A DNA stretch of 64,000 nt, taken from contig CM057351.1 in the NCBI GenBank assembly GCA_030015575.1, forward strand, positions 2,934,001 through 2,998,000, read 5' to 3'. Below the pieces are notes generated by a model that was not told the origin of the DNA, searched no databases, and saw only the letters and a program-made list of their open reading frames with translations. Every line of letters begins with the position of its first letter. The first letter of the stretch is position 1. The DNA is from Agapanthus africanus. Taxonomy: Eukaryota; Streptophyta; Magnoliopsida; Asparagales; Amaryllidaceae. Shown here piece after piece: positions 57,757 to 64,000 of the stretch. The position numbers and the translations under genes were made by a program.

Positions 57757-58562
57757 TGTTAGTGATATATGCCCTAGAGGCCATTATTGTATCATACTGG
57801 ATTGTATATTACATATTGGAAGCTTGGGATATTCACAGATGCATTAACAGTCTTGCTCAAAATGGTAGTATGCTACCTGGTTTGATTCTACCTCAATATA
57901 TGCATGTGTTTCTTTTAGCATATCGCTTATACATATTGGTAGAGCCCTTAGGATATTTGCTTGACTACCAGCGTTGTGATGGCAGTCACACTCGTGGGGG
58001 CTGGATAGTCTATAAGCACATCCTTATACATGTCCCTAGTCGTTGGATTATCGAGACAGGGCATCGATACTTCAGAGTAGACCAGTGTATATGCTTCTCA
58101 TCCCAGCAGGGGATATAGTTTGTCCCACAGCTATTAGTACGACGTACTGAAGATGGTATGCAGGTGCTCATTAGGTTATGAGTTACACTGGACATGACTC
58201 GTCGGGAACTGCTGGTTGGTATTATACCTATCGTCGGGTAGCAGTTCCCAAGTGGCATGGGTACAGCTTAGTCCGTTGACTTGCCATCGCTACTTCGTCT
58301 TGAGTGTGTTCCCACTGCACTTTGATTACTACCCTATCATGCTCAAAGAAGTCATGTAAACAGGTAGTAGTTGGGTGTAGTTCCGAAGCACTTAGAGATA
58401 GTAGCGATCAGATAGGATTCGTCTCTCCCGGTATTGGGGGTTGATATCGCGCAGTGTTCGGAAAGCCGTTACACAAAGTCCCTGGCCAGGGCAGTCGAGA
58501 AATACTGGTAAGGTACTCCAGTAGTTTCTCATGGTGTATTGGGCTCTCCTCTGGCATGACTT
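57757..58562 (+). repeat. 3' LTR of element 6, first 806 bp
   Basis: Starts TGTTAGTGATATATGCCC and follows the family B LTR core by eye, then is replaced at 58563 by the LTR of element 7. Confidence 0.85.
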
Positions 58563-60663
58563 TGTAAGTCCACGGTAGCGCCCCGACCGTCTAACAGACG
58601 CCAAATGCGGAACAAAAACTTTTACAATTGGCGCTATCGCGTACTATAACCCGGATCTGCCATTAAAGCTAAACCAACAAACTACAAAGTGGGTAGAAAT
58701 TGTTATACCGAACGATCCGAGTCCTTCGGTCTTCAACCATCATCCCACGCTTTGTTGCGGCTGCTCCGATCTCCTAAATCTCCAGTCTTCTCGTCCAGGT
58801 GGCACCACGTCGACGGATCTTTAAACGGGCTCCCGCCTCTGAACCGAGGCAACTCGATCATCAAGTTTGCTAAAAGAGATGACCAAGATTGATGTAGAGA
58901 ATGAGTAAAACACTTTGTCTCGTTACATCCAAAGCTATGGATGAACGGTTAATGAAGTTGCCTTTTGGAATCGGGTAAATTAGAAATTGATCACATCTAA
59001 TTTCTATATACCAAAACCATCATAATCTTTTTTCTCTCAAGCAACCATTAAACCTCACAAGGAATGGCCGGCCACTAATATAGTAGGAGGGAGGTGAGTG
59101 TAGGAGAGATTAGGGGGTGACCACAAGCAAAGGAAACTTATCATCTCACTTAATGAAAAGAATGAGTCACAAATAACATTAAATGCAAACCAATGATCAT
59201 TAACCTAGTCACCTTAACACATCATCACACATTTAATGCTAACTATGAATCATCAAGCCTTGTCACCAAATCAAGAACCTTCTAGAACCATCCACACTCA
59301 TGACTCACCTCAAGAAAAGATAAATCCGTCTTTAACCGAATGTTAAAGACGGGTGATAGAAAACTGGAAACTGGCAACTTCCAAAAGCTATCCCGAAACG
59401 AATTTCAGGATAACCCCGTAACAGTATAAACATACCCGCATTTGTACAAATGCAACTGAGACAAAGATATTATATCTACACAGCATAATACTCGGATCCG
59501 GCTTAAACTAAAACCTACCAGTATTATCTGCCCGAAATATGACACGTGCGTAAACGCACGTGCATTTTCCGAACCCTACCATAAAACCATACGGCCTCTA
59601 CAACGTTTCGCCCGAACTTGGGAAACTGTCTGTAGGGGACTCTAATGACTCATCAACACACTGGCACTGGGTATAACCACTAGCATGTCAGAGGTACTAG
59701 CAGTACGTAACGGTTGCCTATGTATTGATTGGAAGGGAAGCTGACGAGCGAACTCATCCAGAAATCCTAATGAGCCTGACAGTGACAATATCCGTACAGT
59801 CCGGTCCGTTCGTCTAAGAGTATCGCATATCGAGTTTAGGGGGGTGGATAAAGTCAGACCCCTAATAACGCGATAATTCGTGTCGGTATGAAGCCCATCA
59901 CCACCTGAGAAACTACTGATCCAAATCAGTAATTCTCTACTACCTCGGACGAGGATTTCTAGTGATGGCCACCCGTGCACTGTGCGACATCAACCCCCAA
60001 TACCGGGAGAGACAAATCCCCGACGATCCGCTCACTGCCTCCATGTGGCTCGGGACTGTACCCAACTAAAACCTGTTTGCATGTCTCCTTTGAGCGTGGT
60101 AGGGTAGTAATCTAAGCACAGTGGGAACTCACACGAGACAAATGACGATCTCAGGTCGACAAACTAACCTGTACACATGTCACCTGGGAACTGCTATCTG
60201 ACGATATGTATAATACCAACTAGCATATTCCCGGCGAGTCCTGTCCGGTGTACTCATAACCCAATGAGCACCTGTATACATCTTAGGTGAACCAACTAAC
60301 ACCAATGGCTTGTGATACCGGCCACCGCCCCTCGTCGGGGTCTCGACTGTATACACTAGTCTACTCTGGAGTATCGATGCCTTGTCTCGAAACTCCCACG
60401 ACTAGGGACACTTTAAGGATGTGCTTACAGACCCCAGCTCCCACGTATATGATCGCCGTCATACTACTGACTGTCAAGCAAGAATCCTATGGGCTCTATC
60501 ATCATGCAATAGTGAACTAAAGCATGTATACGATGATAAAGACAAACCAGATAGCATACTATCATCTCGAGTAAGACTGTCATATCGGTATAGGTCCTCC
60601 CTCAATCATTGCAATCACATACCTGCGATCCAATAATTGACTTAGAGGGCACTATATCCAATA
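58563..60663 (-). repeat. 3' LTR of element 7
   Basis: 2101 bp. In its own direction it starts near TATTGGATATAGTGCCCTC and ends GTGGACTTACA. It is clearly the family of element 5 but well diverged from it. Confidence 0.85.
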
Positions 60664-60678
60664 ATCTCCCACTTGCAC

Positions 60679-62740
60679 TTAAGGCTATTATTGCGATGTC
60701 GCATACTCACAGCCCGTGTGATACCGAATACCCAACTCCTCTACTAATCAGTTTCACAAAACTAGTTTGTAAAACTCTTGTGTTCGAGAAATAGCCTCAG
60801 TGAGTGGATCCGCCCTGATGTTTCTTTCTATGTCTCTCTTAATCTCAAGTTCACGGAGAAAGCCATCTCCCAAATTGAGTAATACCTGTCTTAGAATATG
60901 TCTGGATATCTGATGGGACCTAGTTCATAAATGAACTCTAAATCCAAACTTCTTAGACTGTAGTTATTACTGAACCTAATCAGTATCCAGCACCATGCCT
61001 CCCACGGTATCCTCTTAGACCACCTGTCCATAATACTGTCCCTCGTCAGAGGGAAAACTATAACTCTGACAATCACTCTGTCATCCATGTCACCTTTGAA
61101 GCCTAGAATGATAACCGTCTCTCGAAGGAGGCTGCCGTCATCAAATCCGTAGAACATGCACTTATGTTCTAAAACTGCTTCCTTATGTTTCTTCAGGATT
61201 GGATTAATATAAACTTATCGCATCTAGTGCAAAAACAACATCTGGTGTGGTACTTGACATCTCACGATTGACTCAATTGCCTAAGCAAGTGATCTGCCAA
61301 TCATGTACATCCCTCTCCCCTTTAGTCTGTAAGACACCTTTAGAGAGGGTGACTCCATCACCTGCAGGTACACCACCATGCCAGGAGTCAGCTATTCTAA
61401 AATATTATTAGAATACTGTCAAAGTACCCACATTGGGAAACTACCCAAATCTAGATCTAAAACCATAGATCTAGTAACCAGAATGTCTGATATTATATCC
61501 ATATCCTTTGTGGAGAAACAACTGTGTGACGACCACAGTACAACCGATCGTAGTATAGGAATTTTACTTCCTACTCTGTGTATATCATCCAAATACCTGG
61601 ACATTACACCCTACTACCTTCTTAACAGATCCATCCCCTATTCTGATGAAGTCAAACCCATGACTGTCACACCAAAAATAGATGATCTTATCTCCGCTAT
61701 ATTTGCTCAAGCCTATAAATAGACATAAGCTACTTGCCCACTATGCTTCCGCTGCTCCCACTGACTACGACAACCCTCTGGCAGAATAATATATACGTAC
61801 ACTTCTAAAGCTTGTTTAGAACGACGCTATACTTAACCTCCTGCCGGGTCTCATAGCCTGGAACAACAGTAGTGTCAAGTCTGGGTAAACAAGAACCTCC
61901 CTGTCACCGTCCTTGAGGCTACCGGAGTACCTCTCGGGTGTCTGAGGTTACCCACCATATCTGCGGAGTGGCTAATGGAATGTCAAACCTGATTGAATTT
62001 TTAGGTCCTATTAAATTTTCCGTAATCGTTTGCGGTTCTGGAATCACTTCCAGTTCTACCATACTCCCACTACTGTTTTATGAAAAAATCCATTTTACTA
62101 AAACTGTGGCGAGTTAAGAACAATATCACTATTGATCTTCTAGATGGTAGAAAGTCAACCCTCGTCATAGCCTGGGCCAACCCACAAACAGCCATTACAG
62201 AAACGTGCCTTGAGTTATCCAGAGTCTGGTTTTAAGCATAAGCTGGACAACTCACCGTCCCTTAACATCGTTAAAATATGAACCATTCTATATCCAATAT
62301 AGAAACTTTGGCACTTATTTAATTGGAACCAGATTCCCATCATGCAGCTATCTCCAGTGCATATCATCTCAATGGAGAAAGGCTAATCAGCATTACTCAA
62401 CTTAGGAATCCATCCAATTATGAGTAACCTAAAAGAGAAACAAGTTTCTCAAAAACAATTACTATCAACTGAATACCATTCACAAGAATCTACATCTTCG
62501 ATTTCTTTTAAGAATCCCGATACTTGCGATACCTGGTTCTCTACTTTATTCCTATACCCACAACTTCTCAAAACTTAGACATTGTATTTCTACGAAACAC
62601 TTGTCTAAAAACTAGAGAAGTTACAAGTAAATAGAACAGAGTACGAGGACCAACCCCTTTGTCCTGATGGACACTGGACAACATACAATACTTTGTATAA
62701 GTCCGCTGAGTTGAATAACTCAAAACATGTGCGTCGTAGG
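60679..62740 (-). pseudogene. Decayed pol of element 7
   Basis: From right to left: integrase traces (about 62000-62740), PPERY-like linker (about 61915-61960), reverse transcriptase with VYxxLPEGCR-like segment (about 61770-61800) and LDDIHRV-type active-site region (about 61580-61600), and RNase H (about 60690-61200). Many breaks. Confidence 0.7.
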
Positions 62741-64000
62741 TGTTAGTGTATATGCCCTAGAGGCCATTACTGTATCATACTAGTATGTATATTACTTGAT
62801 GGAAGCTTGGGATATTCACAGTTGTACAGACAATCTTGCTCAATATAGTAGTATGCTACTTGGTTTGTCTCTGCTTTAATGTGTACTTGTGTGTTTATTT
62901 ATTATATCACCTATACGCATTAGTAGAGCCCTTTGGATCTTTGCTTGATTACCGGCGTTGTGATGGCGATCACACTCGTGGGGGCTGGGTAATCTACAAG
63001 CACATCCTTATACACGTCCCTAGTCGTGGGAGTATCGAGATAGGGCATCGATACTCCGGAGTAGACTAGCGTATGCGCTTCTCATCCCAGCACGGGAGAC
63101 GGTCTGTCCCACAGCCGTCGGTACGTCGTACTTCAGATAGTATGCGGGTGCTCGTTAGGTTACGAGTACACTGGACAGGACTCGTCGGGAACTGATGGTT
63201 GGTATTATACCTATCGTCAGTTATCAGTTCCCAGGTGACATAAGTACAGCTTAGTCCACTGACTTGACACTGTCACTCCGCCTCAAGTGTGTTCCCACTG
63301 TTCTTTGATTACTATCCTACCACGGCTCTTCTGAGTCGTGCAAACAGGTAGTAGTTGGGAGCAGTCCCGAAGCACTTGGAGGCAGTGACGGTTAGACAGG
63401 ATTCGTCTCTTCCGGTATTGGGGGTTGACATCGCGCTGTGTCTAGGAGAGCCATTACACAAGTAGTCCCTGGCCAGGGCAAGCGAGATATACTGGTAGGT
63501 TCCAGTGCTATCTCAGGGTGTTCTGGGCTTCACTCCGACACGACTTGTACCGCTATTAGGGGTCTGACACTTGCCGCCCCCTAGGCCCGACATGCGATGT
63601 ATCAGACGAACAGACCGGACTGTACGGAGAATGTCACATTCAGACTCAGTAGGAGTTCCGATGGGTTTTACCTCATCAGTCTTCTTGTCGGCATCTACCT
63701 GGGGACCGTTACGCACAGCTAGTGCCGCTTGCGGTCTGTGGTTAAACCCACTGCCAGCGTAGTGTCGAGTCTTTAGAGTCCCACACAGAGGGCTATTCGC
63801 CTCTGGGCAAAACAGGGTAGAGGTCGCATGGTTTTGCGACAGGGTTCGTTCTCATCCGCGCACTTGTGCACGTTTGGAGTCCGGACGGATATTACTGGCT
63901 GGCTCTGGTTTGAGTCAGATACTGGTATATGTTTTTGGGTTGCTTTTATCTCTCAGTATTCTTGTTCCTCGGAACGAGAATGCAGGTGTGTATGCACAGT
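62741..64000 (+). repeat. LTR of element 8 (family B-like), truncated by window end
   Basis: Begins TGTTAGTGTATATGCCCTAG and follows family B for at least 1.26 kb, including GACCGGACTGTACGG and GTCTTTAGAGTCCCACACAG. It interrupts the integrase region of element 7. Whether it is a 5' LTR, a 3' LTR or a solo LTR cannot be seen. The left flank gtagg (62736-62740) would be its target duplication. Confidence 0.85.

Larger units (their letters stand above)
25171..58562 (+). mobile_element. Element 6: broken Ty1/copia element hosting the nest
   Basis: Outermost level of the nest. Visible parts are an LTR end (25171-26110), integrase to RNase H traces (26121-28151), then the whole of element 4 (28152-57403), the rest of RNase H (57409-57742), polypurine tract and the first 806 bp of the 3' LTR (57757-58562), which stops at element 7. 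Pol sequence is closest to element 4 (family B). Gag and protease are not seen. The two LTR pieces do not overlap, so its age cannot be measured from them; it must predate element 4. Confidence 0.8.
58563..62740 (-). mobile_element. Element 7: broken Ty1/copia element, family C
   Basis: Reverse-strand element joined to the 3' LTR of element 6. It has a 3' LTR (58563-60663), polypurine tract (60664-60678) and RNase H to integrase traces up to 62740, where element 8 begins. The rest presumably lies past the window. It has many breaks and is older than element 8. Confidence 0.82.

Overview
This window is plant nuclear DNA made almost wholly of old LTR retrotransposon copies packed inside one another. 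I see no host gene. Every recognisable coding trace is Ty1/copia gag-pol (DTGAGSH-type protease, HCRLGH integrase zinc finger, YVDD reverse transcriptase, CDNNGA-type RNase H). The primer binding sites match the 3' end of plant initiator methionine tRNA. LTRs begin TGTTAGT or TGTTGGA and soon carry ATGCCCTAGAGGC, the start I recall for the Angela/BARE/WIS lineage; LTRs of 1.9-2.3 kb and long leaders also fit that lineage. The host is therefore probably a flowering plant with a repeat-rich genome; the species cannot be told. All elements are treated as fossils.

Three related families occur. Family A (LTR about 2.2 kb): elements 1, 2 and 3. Family B (LTR about 1.95 kb): elements 4, 8 and most of 6. 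Family C (LTR about 2.1-2.27 kb): elements 5, 7 and the fragment at the left edge. A second kind of repeat, probably Ty3/gypsy LTRs beginning TGTCAYRACCCG, occurs at 1437-3386 (+) and 22048-25170 (-).

Layout. 1-1436: family C internal fragment (-). 1437-3386: gypsy-type LTR. 3387-4443: unassigned, with a Helitron-like terminus. 4444-13712: element 1 (+), whose 3' LTR is cut by element 2 (-, 13713-22047). 22048-25170: second gypsy-type LTR. 25171-58562: a four-level nest. Element 6 (+) contains element 4 (-, 28152-57403, target duplication tatat), which contains element 3 (+, 31711-52171, aatag), which contains element 5 (+, 34971-45232, cggcc). 58563-62740: element 7 (-). 62741-64000: start of the LTR of element 8 (+).

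The LTR pairs agree with the nesting. By eye they differ by about 3% in element 4, about 1% in element 3 and about 0.6% in element 5, so insertion ran from outside inwards.

The most interesting signal is not coding. The 1.2-3.2 kb leaders between primer binding site and gag carry a set of inverted repeats kept between families, several with paired compensating base changes. They include a GC-rich hairpin near the primer binding site, a multi-helix domain, a twice-repeated unit with a small stem, a recurring TCAA-GTG-TTGA hairpin cap and GNRA-type hairpins just before gag. This looks like a conserved structured leader RNA (packaging, dimerisation or translation). Three family A copies also share a gag-poor layout, which suggests a non-autonomous family of the BARE-2 type.
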